NCBI RefSeq assembly: GCF_900129205.1
Contig: NZ_FQUK01000001.1
Coordinates: 73,590 to 137,589 of the forward strand
Length of the DNA stretch: 64,000 nucleotides
Source of the DNA: Thermomonas hydrothermalis
GTDB taxonomy: Bacteria; Pseudomonadota; Gammaproteobacteria; Xanthomonadales; Xanthomonadaceae
Reading direction: 5' to 3'
A program made the translations under genes and the position numbers. Positions 10,299 through 19,672 of this stretch are shown here, in pieces. Every line of letters begins with the position of its first letter. Position 1 is the first letter of the stretch. Under the pieces are notes generated by a model that was given only the letters and a program-made list of their open reading frames with translations, was not told where the DNA came from and did not search any database.

Positions 10299-11027
10299 AT
10301 GAACCGCCCGATGATGTCCCTGCTGGCTGTTGCCCTGTTGTCTGTCGCCACATGCGCTGCAGCTCAGACCGGTGACGGTCGAAGTGCCGTGACTGCCAGC
10401 AGCGATGGCCGCTACGACGACCGCGTGCCGGATGGCGCGACGAGTTACTACGACCAGGCGCGGGTGATTCGGGTGGACCCGGTGTTTGATGAGGGTTGGA
10501 CGGGGCGTGATCGCCGTTGCCGGCAGGTCACCTCGGGCCGCCGCATCGTTGGCGATGACGGTTATGTCGATGCCTATGACGGGTACGGCGCACCAGTGCG
10601 TGGCGGGTATGGCGATTACGATGGCGATGGGTACGGCGCTGGTGTGGGCAGGGACCGCCGCGACCGTGCGGGCAGTACCCTGGCCACGATCGCGGGCGGT
10701 GTCGTCGGGGCGGTGTTAGGCAGTCACATTGGTGGCGGCAGCGGTCGGATCGCGGCCACTGCAGTCGGGTCGATGGTGGGCGGGATGGCTGGTCGCGAGA
10801 TCTACGAGCAGTCGCGGCAAAATCGCGACCAGTCCCGGTTAGGCACGGTGACGGTGTGCGATCCGGAGCCGGTGCGTGACGGATACGGATATCGTCGTGA
10901 CCGCGGTGACGGCGTGGTGCGTGCCTACGATGTCACCTATGAATACAACGGCCGACGTTACACCCGGCGCATGGATTACCACCCCGGGGATTGGATCCGG
11001 GTGCGCGTGGATGTGATCCCGCAGTGA
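10299..11027 (+). CDS. exported glycine-zipper 2TM-type envelope protein
   Basis: A 242-residue protein with a signal peptide (MNRPMMSLLAVALLSVATCAAAQ). A Tyr/Gly/Asp-rich stretch (about residues 85-125) precedes a glycine zipper of the 2TM/Rick_17kDa type, beginning IAGGVVGAVLGSHIGGGSG (about 130-150), then a conserved C-terminal segment ending in the YNGRRYTRRM...PGDWIRVRVDV pattern seen in this group of envelope proteins. CGGAG is 6-7 nt before the ATG at 10299. Such proteins are outer-membrane or periplasmic; the exact role is not known. It is divergent from the EF-G-like gene over a 263-nt gap in which I see no other gene. Confidence 0.8.
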   Translation: MNRPMMSLLAVALLSVATCAAAQTGDGRSAVTASSDGRYDDRVPDGATSYYDQARVIRVDPVFDEGWTGRDRRCRQVTSGRRIVGDDGYVDAYDGYGAPVRGGYGDYDGDGYGAGVGRDRRDRAGSTLATIAGGVVGAVLGSHIGGGSGRIAATAVGSMVGGMAGREIYEQSRQNRDQSRLGTVTVCDPEPVRDGYGYRRDRGDGVVRAYDVTYEYNGRRYTRRMDYHPGDWIRVRVDVIPQ

Positions 11028-11048
11028 CCGCAACGAAGTGACACCACA

Positions 11049-11069
11049 GCGCCCGGCGATGCCGGGCGC
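11049..11069. terminator. hairpin between convergent genes
   Basis: Perfect 9-bp GC stem (11049-11057 with 11061-11069) with a 3-nt loop, between the converging glycine-zipper and response-regulator genes. No T-run follows on either strand, so termination may be weak. Confidence 0.45.
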
Positions 11070-11076
11070 GCCTGTG

Positions 11077-11679
11077 TCAGGCCGGGGTGATCGAAGCCGG
11101 CCGGGCAGGTGTACGCACGATATGGCGCGGCATGCCGGTATCGTCCAACAGCTGTTCGATGCGACTGAACACCTCCGGGCGCGAGAACGGCTTCTTCATG
11201 AAGTCATCGGCGCCGATGCGCTGCACGTAGAACTGCTCGGTGGCCTGGGCGTTTCCGCTCATCATGATGATGGGCACGTCCTTGGTCTTTGGATCACGGC
11301 GCAAGGTGCGCAATGCGCTGAAACCGTCAATGCCCGGCAGGACGATGTCCAGGAAGATCAGATCCGGCACCTCGCGGCGGGCAATCTCCAGCCCGGTTTC
11401 GCCGTCGTAGGCCACCAGCACCTCGTAGTGGTTCTGCTGCAGCATGCGCTTGAGCAGGGCAACGATGGTCGGGGAGTCATCGACCACCAGGATGCGGGTG
11501 CCTGGCTTGGCATTGCGACAGTGGCGTTCCCGGCGGTCCGGTCCGTCGTGCGCGTCGGCCATGGCCTGCGCATCGGCGTCAGTGTGATCCGCGACCGGCG
11601 TTGTTGGGGTCGGCGGTCTCGGCGTGGTCGCGGGGGTGTCGTTTGTCCGTTTGCGCTTGAAAAAATCGAAAAAGGCCAT
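11077..11679 (-). CDS. single-domain response regulator with charged N-terminal extension
   Basis: A 200-residue protein. Residues 62-185 form one CheY-like receiver: acidic pair D67-D68, phospho-acceptor D111 in LIFLDIVLP, Ser/Thr in MMSGNA, and Lys in FMKKPF. No output domain follows. The first 60 residues are a basic FFDFFKRKR start followed by a Pro/Thr/Asp-rich linker, probably disordered. The receiver is similar to PilG/PilH-type twitching or chemotaxis regulators. ATG 11679 has GGGAGGG at a good distance; ATG 11685 is too close to it. No kinase gene is adjacent, so the partner is unknown. Confidence 0.85.
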   Translation of the reverse strand: MAFFDFFKRKRTNDTPATTPRPPTPTTPVADHTDADAQAMADAHDGPDRRERHCRNAKPGTRILVVDDSPTIVALLKRMLQQNHYEVLVAYDGETGLEIARREVPDLIFLDIVLPGIDGFSALRTLRRDPKTKDVPIIMMSGNAQATEQFYVQRIGADDFMKKPFSRPEVFSRIEQLLDDTGMPRHIVRTPARPASITPA

Positions 11680-11737
11680 GTCCATGCCCTCCCCAAGGCG
11701 AATGGGGGGCATTCTAGCCTGAGTGCGGGGGCGGACG

Positions 11738-12625
11738 TCAGCGGTGGGCGTGGTGGTCGAGGGCTAGTGCACGCAGTGCGTGCAGACGGGCCACCTTGCC
11801 CCAGGCCAAGCTGCCAGCGATGGCCAGACCCAGCAGGAACATCAGCAACAGGCCGCCGCCACTCGGTGTCAGTCGGCCACGCAGGGCCAGCAGCAGCGCG
11901 GCCAGCAGCAGGCTGACCAGGGTGGGCAGCAGGTAGGTGCCCAGTACCGCCAGCGGGCGGCGCCACAGCAACCCAAGGCCACGCCACCAGGCCTTGAGTG
12001 CCGAGCGTAGGCGAGCATCGGCGGCCAGCCAGCCACGGCCGGCCTCGATGCTGGCATGCGCCAGCACCAGCAGCACCGCCATCAGGCCCAGCGCGAGGCG
12101 TTCGCCACGCGCCACCTCGGTGGCCAGGATTGCGTGCTCGTGCAGGCGGTCATTGAACCCGAGTGCGGCGGCACCCAGCCCCAGCGCCAGCCCCAGTGGC
12201 AAAAGCGACCACAGCAGCAGGCGCAGCATCGGGCCATAGTCGGCCAGCGCGCCGCGCAGGAGATCGCCGAACCCAGGGGCGGACGGGCTACGCAAGGCGG
12301 TCACGGTGGCCGCAGTGAGCAGTGGCGAGAGCAGCAGCATCAGCCCGGCGGCCACCCGGATATTCGTGTTCAGCAGCGCCAGTGGGGCGTCCGGCGCGGT
12401 CAATGCGGCGAGCAACAGCATCGGCGCCTTGCCGGTGGCGATGGCCGTGGCCTGGGGCGAATGATCCAGCAGCGATGACAGCCAGACCCAGGCGGGCAAA
12501 GCGGCCACCAGCACGCACAGTAGAGGGAGCAGAATCCACAGCAGCAACAGGCGCCATTGCCATGCGGCGGTCAGGGCGCGGGCCACCGCGGTCGATGCGC
12601 GAAGCGGGCGTTGGGGATAGGACAT
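11738..12625 (-). CDS. integral membrane protein of unknown function
   Basis: A 295-residue, very Leu/Ala-rich protein. About six hydrophobic segments can be counted: near 25-50, 70-95, 95-115, 140-165, 190-215, 230-255 and a last one near 265-285. A polar N-terminus (SYPQRPLRASTAVARAL) precedes the first helix. I recognise no family motif. It starts 14 nt after the end of the M1-peptidase gene on the same strand, so the two probably share a transcript. GAGG lies about 10 nt before the ATG. Confidence 0.72.
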   Translation of the reverse strand: MSYPQRPLRASTAVARALTAAWQWRLLLLWILLPLLCVLVAALPAWVWLSSLLDHSPQATAIATGKAPMLLLAALTAPDAPLALLNTNIRVAAGLMLLLSPLLTAATVTALRSPSAPGFGDLLRGALADYGPMLRLLLWSLLPLGLALGLGAAALGFNDRLHEHAILATEVARGERLALGLMAVLLVLAHASIEAGRGWLAADARLRSALKAWWRGLGLLWRRPLAVLGTYLLPTLVSLLLAALLLALRGRLTPSGGGLLLMFLLGLAIAGSLAWGKVARLHALRALALDHHAHR

Positions 12626-12639
12626 CGGGGGTGCCTCGT

Positions 12640-14820
12640 TCAGAGGGTGGCCAACAGGACGAACAGCGAATGCAGCAGCGCGGTCAGTTCGCTGAACCAG
12701 CGCCGTGCGGCCTGCGGCTGTGCGGTCAGGGTGCGGCCATTGTTGAGCGGGTTGGCATCCATGCGGATGCGGTCATCCGGATCGAGCTGGGCCGACACCG
12801 CCTTGGCCGGGGTCACCAGCGTAAAGCGCTGCCAGCTGCCCTGCGCGGTGACCGGCAGGTCGCGATGGCGGCCGTCGGCGAAATGGATGCGCAGTGTCTG
12901 CGGTGGTTTCACGGCATCGCGCCGGACCACCACCACGGTGCGATAGGGGAACGGCCCCTGCCAGGGTTTGGCATTGGGATGCTGCTGCGTCCAGCGCGTG
13001 CGATAGCGCTCGATGGCTTTTTCGATGGCCTGGCTGCTGACCAGCACCTGTCGGCCCTGATAGGTGTGATACCCCGGGCGCGGGAGCACTTCCGCGCTGG
13101 TCAGTTGGGTGATGCGGTCATCGGTGCGGCCGGTGCCATAGACGTAGGCATCGAAGGCGGCGTTGACCAGGTCGGGCTTGCCGGTGCCTTCGGCGAGCGC
13201 CTGGCGCAGATCGGCGATGGACGGGTGGCGGAACTTCCAGCGTTCATAGTAGAGCTTCATCGCCCGCGCCATGGCCGGCGTGCCAACCAGGGCTTCGATC
13301 TGGCGCATGGCGGTGGCGGTGCGTGAGTACACCGTTCCGTAGCTTGCGCTGGACAGCCGATCCCAGGAGTTTGCGCCGAGCGGGTCGGCTGGGTCGGTGA
13401 GGCTGGCACCCAGGCGCTCCATGTCGAATGGGGTGATCCGGGTGCCGATCCCGAACCACCGCAGCCACGGCGTTGTCAGCACGAGATTCTGGCCGCGCGC
13501 GGTCATCATGCGCTGGTCCCAGTACTCGTTCATACCCTCGTCGAGCATGGGTTCTTCGAACTCGTTCGAGCCGAGGATGCCGTAGAAGTAGCCATGGCCG
13601 AACTCGTGGATGGTGACGAAATCCAGCATGTAGCGCTGCAGGCTGCCCGGAGTGACCGTATCGGTGCTGTCGGCGGTGAAGAAGGTGGGGTACTCCATCC
13701 CGCCGGCTTCCTGCGCGCCATAGGGTGGCACCACCGCGGTCGCGGTTTTGTACGGATACGGGCCAAGGGTCTTGGAGAAGTAGTCCAGCGAGTCGATGGT
13801 GGCCTGCAGCACCGGCTCGGCGTTGCTTTCATATTCCGGGTTGTAGAGCACCTTGACCTCGACCGGGCCCAGCGGGCCGTTCCAGGTTTTCACCAGCGGC
13901 TTGGCGTAGCGCTTGTCGGCGGTCCAGGCGAAGTCGTGCACGTCGTCCTGCATGTACCGGTGCGTGACCTTTCCGTCACGCTCTATCGGCGTGCCGACCA
14001 GCTGGCCGGTGGCGCCGACGGTGTAGCCCTTCGGTACGGTGATGCGCACGTCGTAGCGGCCGTAGTCGGCGTAGAACTCGCTGTGCAGGTGGAACTCGTG
14101 GGCGTTCCAGCGTGGCGTGGTGGCGCCACGCTCGCCTGGCAGTTCCAGCACGCCGATCTTGGGGAACCACTGCCCGACCAGATGGAAGCTGCCGTAGTAG
14201 CCGGTGCGGGCGACCACCCGCGGCAGCTGGTCGAAGAAGTCGATGTCCAGCGTGGTGCTCCCACCCGGCGCCACCGGCTGCGGCAGGTCGATGCGGATCA
14301 CGCTGCGGTCGGTCTTCGGGCCGCCATCCGGCTGCACGAAGGTCCACTTCGCGGGCTGGCCGCCCTGCACCACCTTGTCCAGGCGGATGTAGCCGTATTC
14401 GCCGTCTTTGGTGGGCACATTGCTGCGGAAGCCCTGCTCGCTGGCCCGCTGCTCGGTCATGAAGGTGCTACCAGGGCCCTCGAAGGCGTTGAGGTACAGG
14501 TGCATGTACACGCTGCACACCGGCTGCGCGCTGCGGTTGCGCCAGGTCAGCTGCTGCTTGCCGCGCACGGTGTGTTTGACCGGATCCAGTTCGGCGTCGA
14601 TCGAATACGCCACGACGCGGTCGGACAGAGTGGCGGCGTTGGCCGGGCGCGGCCCGCCCCAGGCATCCGGGGCACTGGGCGCGCGTACCGCAGCGGCATT
14701 GGCGGCAGCCAGCGGAATGGTCGGACAGGTGGAGGCGGGCGCTGGTGCGGCCTGAGCCAGCCAGGGCAGGCATCCGAGCAGGACGATAAGGGCGGCAGTG
14801 GCCCGACGGCAGCAGTGCAT
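12640..14820 (-). CDS. exported M1-family (gluzincin) metallopeptidase
   Basis: A 726-residue zinc peptidase. A signal peptide (residues 1-24, ending LAQAA) is followed by an N-terminal beta domain, then the substrate motif GGMEYP (373-378), equivalent to GAMEN of aminopeptidase N, then the zinc site HEFGH (405-409) with the third ligand E428 in LDEGMNEYW. The C-terminal 250 residues are helical and beta-rich, and the extreme end is hydrophobic. All catalytic residues are present, so it should be active, probably as a periplasmic or outer-membrane-associated aminopeptidase. The start at 14820 is placed before the signal peptide; GGGGAT is close to the ATG. It is divergent from the TPR-sulfotransferase. 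Confidence 0.9.
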   Translation of the reverse strand: MHCCRRATAALIVLLGCLPWLAQAAPAPASTCPTIPLAAANAAAVRAPSAPDAWGGPRPANAATLSDRVVAYSIDAELDPVKHTVRGKQQLTWRNRSAQPVCSVYMHLYLNAFEGPGSTFMTEQRASEQGFRSNVPTKDGEYGYIRLDKVVQGGQPAKWTFVQPDGGPKTDRSVIRIDLPQPVAPGGSTTLDIDFFDQLPRVVARTGYYGSFHLVGQWFPKIGVLELPGERGATTPRWNAHEFHLHSEFYADYGRYDVRITVPKGYTVGATGQLVGTPIERDGKVTHRYMQDDVHDFAWTADKRYAKPLVKTWNGPLGPVEVKVLYNPEYESNAEPVLQATIDSLDYFSKTLGPYPYKTATAVVPPYGAQEAGGMEYPTFFTADSTDTVTPGSLQRYMLDFVTIHEFGHGYFYGILGSNEFEEPMLDEGMNEYWDQRMMTARGQNLVLTTPWLRWFGIGTRITPFDMERLGASLTDPADPLGANSWDRLSSASYGTVYSRTATAMRQIEALVGTPAMARAMKLYYERWKFRHPSIADLRQALAEGTGKPDLVNAAFDAYVYGTGRTDDRITQLTSAEVLPRPGYHTYQGRQVLVSSQAIEKAIERYRTRWTQQHPNAKPWQGPFPYRTVVVVRRDAVKPPQTLRIHFADGRHRDLPVTAQGSWQRFTLVTPAKAVSAQLDPDDRIRMDANPLNNGRTLTAQPQAARRWFSELTALLHSLFVLLATL

Positions 14821-14955
14821 GGGATCCCCGGATCGACGCAACCAGGCACAACAATGGGCGATCCCGGTTTGACATGGCAACATGCCGGACGTCATGTCTG
14901 GGGGAAAAGGGATGCAGCAGGAATCAGCAGGCCGCCTGCCCATGGGAGGCGCACC

Positions 14956-17013
14956 ATGAGTACGACCGCACCGCAGGCCGGCATCGGCACCGCGTTGGAG
15001 CATGCGTTGCGGCTGCTGGACAGCGATCCGGCGTTGGCCGCCGAACAGGCGGTGGAAATCCTGCGGGTGGCGCCGGGGCATCCCGGTGCCGAGCTGGTGC
15101 TGGGGATGGCCGAGCTGGCACTGGGGCAGGCCCAGGCGGCCGAGGCGCGGCTGGCGGCGCTGGCGGCAGCGCAGCCGAGATCAGCCGCAACCTGGCTGGC
15201 GCTGGGGCGGGCGCGGCTGGCACTGGCGCAACCGACGCAGGCGCTGCCTTGCATGGAACGGGCGGTGGCCTTGCAACCGGCGCTGCCTGGCGCCTGGCTG
15301 GCGCTGGCTGACCTGCTGTATGACCAGGGCCAGCGCGAGGCCGCCGATGCCGCCTATGTGCAGCACGTCCACCACAGCGTGCGCGATCCGGCGCTGATGG
15401 CGGCCGCCGACGCCCTGGTGCGCGGCGATCTGCCAGAGGCCGAAACCCGCCTGCGGGCGCGGTTGGCGCGCTTCCCCTCGGATGTGGCCGCCCTGCGCAT
15501 GCTGGCCGAACTTGGGGCGCGGCTGGGTCACAACGAGGAGGCCATCGAACTGTTGGCGCAGGCGCTGGCACGCGCGCCGAGTTTCGATGCGGCCCGGCAG
15601 AACTATGCGGCCATGCTCAACCGTGCCAACCGGCACGACGAGGCGTTGGTTGAAGTCGATCGGTTGCTGGAGCGCGATCCCGACAATCAGTCGCTGCACA
15701 ATCTGCGGGCGGTGATCCTGGGCAAGCTGGGCGATTTCGACGGCGCGATCGAGGCCTATGCGCGGGTACTCGCTCGGCTGCCAGGGCAGTGGCAGGTCTG
15801 GCTGGGCTATGGACATGCGCTCAAGACGGCTGGTCGCACGCCGGAGGCCATTGCCGCCTATCGGCGCGCGATCGCGCTCAAACCGGACTTCGGCAGTGCC
15901 TGGTGGAGCCTGGCCAACCTCAAGACCGTGCGATTCGGCGCGGATGACATCGCCGCCATGCGCTCCCAGCTGGCGCGCCCCGATCTGGATGACGACGCTC
16001 GACTGCATTTCGAGTTCGCCCTCGGCAAGGCGCTGGAAGACGCCGGTCAGGACGCGGAGGCGTTTTCCCATTACGCCCGTGGCAATGCGTTGCGCCGCCG
16101 TCAGGTGCCGTATGACGCAGCGTTGGCGCGCGAGCGCACCCGGCGCGCGATCCGCACCTACACCCGTGAGTTTTTCGCGGCGCGGGCAGGCAGCGGCTGT
16201 CCGGCACCTGATCCGATCTTCGTGGTGGGCATGCCGCGTGCCGGCTCGACGTTGATCGAACAGATCCTGGCCAGCCATCCGATGGTGGAAGGCACCATGG
16301 AGCTGCCGTCACTGATTGCCATCACCCGCGAGTTGCGTGAGCGCAGCGGCAGCCCGGAAACCACCTCCTACCACGACGTACTGGCGGCGCTGGACCCTGC
16401 GGAGCTGGCTGCGCTGGGCCAGGATTACCTGCGCCGGGCGCAGGTGCACCGGCGCGAAGGGCGGCCGCTGTTCATCGACAAGATGCCCAACAACTTCGCG
16501 CATGTCGGCCTGATCCACCTGATTTTGCCCAACGCCAAGATCATCGATGCGCGCCGCCACCCGCTGGCCTGTTGTTTTTCCAACTTCAAGCAGCACTTCG
16601 CCCGCGGCCAGGCGTTTAGCTACGACCTTGAGGATCTTGGTCATTACTACGCCGACTACGTGGCGCTGATGGCGCACTTCGATGCCGTGCTGCCCGGCCG
16701 GATCCATCGCGTCTTCCACGAAGACATGGTGGAGGATCCCGAAACCCAGATCCGCGCCCTGCTGGATTACTGCGCCCTGCCGTTCGACCCGCGCTGCCTG
16801 CGCTTCTACGAAAACCCGCGTGCGGTCCGCACTGCCAGCTCCGAGCAGGTCCGTCGGCCGATCTACCGCGAGGGGGTGGCGCAATGGCGGCGCTTCGAGC
16901 CTTGGCTGGAGCCGCTGAAGCAGGCCCTGGGGCCAGTGCTGACGGCCTATCCAGCGGTGCCGCCGTTGACCGATCTGCTGGCACGCATTGAAATGCGGCC
17001 GCAACAGGGGTAA
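14956..17013 (+). CDS. TPR-sulfotransferase fusion protein
   Basis: A 685-residue two-part protein. Residues about 10-400 are TPR-like helical repeats (for example AIEAYARVLARLPGQWQVWL, then EAIAAYRRAIALKPDFGSAW). Residues about 420-660 are a sulfotransferase domain with the PAPS-binding loop VVGMPRAGSTLIEQ (about 423-436) and later IDARRHPLACCFS, a match to the 3'-phosphate-binding region. No signal peptide, so cytosolic. It would transfer sulfate from PAPS to an unknown acceptor, possibly a protein held by the TPRs. GGGAGG lies 6 nt before the ATG. The TonB-receptor gene follows after 59 nt on the same strand. Confidence 0.9.
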   Translation: MSTTAPQAGIGTALEHALRLLDSDPALAAEQAVEILRVAPGHPGAELVLGMAELALGQAQAAEARLAALAAAQPRSAATWLALGRARLALAQPTQALPCMERAVALQPALPGAWLALADLLYDQGQREAADAAYVQHVHHSVRDPALMAAADALVRGDLPEAETRLRARLARFPSDVAALRMLAELGARLGHNEEAIELLAQALARAPSFDAARQNYAAMLNRANRHDEALVEVDRLLERDPDNQSLHNLRAVILGKLGDFDGAIEAYARVLARLPGQWQVWLGYGHALKTAGRTPEAIAAYRRAIALKPDFGSAWWSLANLKTVRFGADDIAAMRSQLARPDLDDDARLHFEFALGKALEDAGQDAEAFSHYARGNALRRRQVPYDAALARERTRRAIRTYTREFFAARAGSGCPAPDPIFVVGMPRAGSTLIEQILASHPMVEGTMELPSLIAITRELRERSGSPETTSYHDVLAALDPAELAALGQDYLRRAQVHRREGRPLFIDKMPNNFAHVGLIHLILPNAKIIDARRHPLACCFSNFKQHFARGQAFSYDLEDLGHYYADYVALMAHFDAVLPGRIHRVFHEDMVEDPETQIRALLDYCALPFDPRCLRFYENPRAVRTASSEQVRRPIYREGVAQWRRFEPWLEPLKQALGPVLTAYPAVPPLTDLLARIEMRPQQG

Positions 17014-17072
17014 ATGTGACAGCAATGCCGTGCAGGCATTGGGGATCAATCAGACCAGAGGGGAGTGACCAG

Positions 17073-19601
17073 ATGACCGGGCAACGAGTGCGCCGCGCAG
17101 GGCGGGGACAGATGTTTCGCAGGATTCCACTGGCCGCGGCGGTGGCGCTGGCCTTTGCCATGCCTGCCTGGGCGCAGGATGCAGGCCAGCAGGCGCCTGA
17201 AAAAGAAAAAAACAAAGACGCGCGCACCCTCGAGACGGTGACGGTGACGGCGCAAAAACGCGAGGAAAACCTGCAAAAGGTGCCGATCAGCCTGCAGGTG
17301 CTGGGCAGCACTCAGCTCGAACAGCAGAACGTGCTCAGTTTCCGGGACTACGCCAACCTGATCCCCAGCCTCAGCTATGGCACCGCCGGCGGCGGCGTGT
17401 TCTCCGGGCCGGGCTTCGTGCAGGTGTACATGCGTGGCGTGGCCAGCGGGGGTGACGGCAACCATTCCGGGTCGCAGCCGAGCGTGGGCATGTATTTGGA
17501 CGAGCAGCCGATCACCACCATCCAGGGCTCGCTCGACATCCACATGTACGACATCGACCGGGTGGAAGCGCTGGCCGGCCCGCAGGGCACGCTGTATGGC
17601 GCCAGTTCGCAGGCGGGTACGGTGCGCATCATCACCAAAAAGCCGGATCCGTCCGGCTATGCCGCCGGCTTCTCGGTGGAGGCCAACGCCATCGACGGTG
17701 GCGGGTTTGGTCATGTGCTGGAGGGCTTCGTCAATCTGCCGGTCAACAACAACACCGCAGCGGTGCGGCTGGTGGGCTGGCAGAAGCATGATGCCGGCTG
17801 GGTGGACAACCTGCTCGGCACCCGCACCTATCCCACCTCCGGCATCGTTGCCAGCAATGCGGCGTTTGCCAAGAACAACTACAACACGGCTGACACCGCT
17901 GGCGTGCGTGCTTCGGCCCGCTTCAACATCGCCGACCGCTGGACCATCACGCCGCAGCTGATCGCCCAGAAGATGAAGGCGCACGGCAGTGCCGGCATCG
18001 ACCCGCTGGTGGGCAGTGCCAGTGCCGGCTATGACAGCAGCTTTGGCCGCACCGCGGTCAAGCATTTCAACCCGGAGTTCTCGGACGATCGCTGGTATCA
18101 GGCGGCGATGACGGTGGAGGGCAAAGTCGGCAACTTCGACCTGACCTACGTGTTCTCGCACCTCAAGCGCGACGTCGATTCTGCGGCCGACTACAGCGAC
18201 TACGGCTACTGGTATGACGCGCTGGCGGGCTATGGCGCCTATTTCTATGACGATAGCGGCAACCTGATCAATCCGGCCCAGCACATCAGCGCCAAGGACG
18301 GCTACAAGCGCACCAGCCACGAGCTGCGCGTCGCCTCGCCGCAGGACAACCGGCTGCGGCTGGTGGCGGGGCTGTTCTGGCAGACGCAAAGCCACGCCAT
18401 TCTGCAGAACTATCAGATCGACGGGCTGGCCAGTGTGCTGTCGGTCAGCGGTTGGCCGGACACCATCTGGCTGACCCGGCAGGATCGTACTGACACCGAC
18501 CACGCCCTGTTCGGTCAGCTCAGCTATGACCTGACCGACCGTCTGGAAATGAACGTCGGCGGGCGCTGGTTCCGCGCCCACAACACCCTCAAGGGCTTCT
18601 TCGGTTTCGCCAACGGGTACTCCTCGCAATCCAGCACGCCACCGGCCGATCGTTACGGCGAGGCTGCCTGCTATGCCAAGTACGGTGCGCCATCCAACTG
18701 GCAGTCGTACAAAGGGGCGCCCTGTCTGGTGTTCGACAAGGGCGTCAAGGAAAGCGATGCCATCTATCGCGCCAACCTGACCTGGAAGCTGAGCGACAGC
18801 AAGCTGCTGTATGCGACCTGGTCGGAAGGGTACCGGCCCGGCGGCATCAACCGCCGCGGCACGCTGCCCCCATATAAGTCCGACTTCCTGACCAACTACG
18901 AAGCCGGCTGGAAGACCTCCTGGGCCGATGGCACCCTGGTCTTCAATGGCGCGGTGTTCCGCGAGGACTGGAAGGACTTCCAGTTCTCCTATCTCGGCCA
19001 GAATGGTTTGACCGAGATCCGCAACGCCAACCAGGCACGCATCAACGGTCTGGAAACCGATCTGGTGTGGGCGGCGACCTACAGCCTGCAGATCAGCGGC
19101 AGTTTCGCCTGGTACGACGCCAAGCTGTCGGCCAATTACTGCGGCTGGTTGCGCCCGGATGGCAGACCCGAGACGGTCTGCCCGGCCGGGACGCTGGATC
19201 CCAATGGCAATGTGGTCAGCGGGCCACAGGCGCCGGCCGGAACCCAGTTGCCCATCACGCCGCGCTTCAAGGGCAGCCTGATCGCACGCTATACCTTCGA
19301 CCTCGGGCCGGGAGAGGCTTACTGGCAGGCGTCGCTGTCGCACGCGGGTCGGCGCCGGGTCGATTTGCGGACGGCCGAAACGGCGCTGATGGGGTACCTG
19401 GATGCTTACACCCTGGTGGACCTGGCGGCGGGTTGGCGCAAGGACAGTTGGTCGATCGACCTGTTCCTGAAGAACGCCTTCAACACCCGGGCGCAGATGA
19501 CCCGCTTCGCCGAGTGCGCCACCCTGACCTGCGGGCATGAGCCGTATACGGTGATCGCGCAACCGCGCACGCTGGGGATCCGGGTCAGCCGCGAGTTCTA
19601 A
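17073..19601 (+). CDS. TonB-dependent outer-membrane receptor
   Basis: An 842-residue TonB-dependent receptor. After a basic start comes a signal peptide (FRRIPLAAAVALAFAMPAWAQ), then a Lys/Glu-rich stretch, a TonB-box-like ETVTVTAQK, the plug domain (about residues 60-180, including VPISLQVLG and YGASSQAGTVRI) and a long beta-barrel ending in an aromatic residue (VSREF). The start at 17073 has GGGGAG about 9 nt upstream. It closely follows the TPR-sulfotransferase gene and is probably co-transcribed with it. The substrate cannot be told from the sequence; siderophore or oligosaccharide are both possible. Confidence 0.93.
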   Translation: MTGQRVRRAGRGQMFRRIPLAAAVALAFAMPAWAQDAGQQAPEKEKNKDARTLETVTVTAQKREENLQKVPISLQVLGSTQLEQQNVLSFRDYANLIPSLSYGTAGGGVFSGPGFVQVYMRGVASGGDGNHSGSQPSVGMYLDEQPITTIQGSLDIHMYDIDRVEALAGPQGTLYGASSQAGTVRIITKKPDPSGYAAGFSVEANAIDGGGFGHVLEGFVNLPVNNNTAAVRLVGWQKHDAGWVDNLLGTRTYPTSGIVASNAAFAKNNYNTADTAGVRASARFNIADRWTITPQLIAQKMKAHGSAGIDPLVGSASAGYDSSFGRTAVKHFNPEFSDDRWYQAAMTVEGKVGNFDLTYVFSHLKRDVDSAADYSDYGYWYDALAGYGAYFYDDSGNLINPAQHISAKDGYKRTSHELRVASPQDNRLRLVAGLFWQTQSHAILQNYQIDGLASVLSVSGWPDTIWLTRQDRTDTDHALFGQLSYDLTDRLEMNVGGRWFRAHNTLKGFFGFANGYSSQSSTPPADRYGEAACYAKYGAPSNWQSYKGAPCLVFDKGVKESDAIYRANLTWKLSDSKLLYATWSEGYRPGGINRRGTLPPYKSDFLTNYEAGWKTSWADGTLVFNGAVFREDWKDFQFSYLGQNGLTEIRNANQARINGLETDLVWAATYSLQISGSFAWYDAKLSANYCGWLRPDGRPETVCPAGTLDPNGNVVSGPQAPAGTQLPITPRFKGSLIARYTFDLGPGEAYWQASLSHAGRRRVDLRTAETALMGYLDAYTLVDLAAGWRKDSWSIDLFLKNAFNTRAQMTRFAECATLTCGHEPYTVIAQPRTLGIRVSREF

Positions 19602-19625
19602 AACGTTCCCGCGATCTGTGTTGTA

Positions 19626-19659
19626 ACGAAGCAGGCGGCCAAAGGGCCGCCTGTTTCGT
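19626..19659. terminator. strong bidirectional terminator
   Basis: A 15-bp stem with one G-U pair (19626-19640 with 19645-19659) and an AAAG loop, with A- and T-rich ends. It sits exactly between the convergent TonB receptor (+) and cyclophilin (-) genes and can serve both. Confidence 0.75.
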
Positions 19660-19672
19660 CAGCGCGTGTGGC

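Noticed and set aside
13594..14955. In-frame upstream extension of the TPR-sulfotransferase, antisense to the M1 peptidase
   Set aside because: An accidental open frame; the real start at 14956 has GGGAGG and a family-like N-terminus.
17046..19562. Minus-strand ORF of 838 codons opposite the TonB receptor
   Set aside because: Antisense frame of a GC-rich gene; no domain or ribosome-binding site, and the sense protein is complete with signal peptide and barrel.
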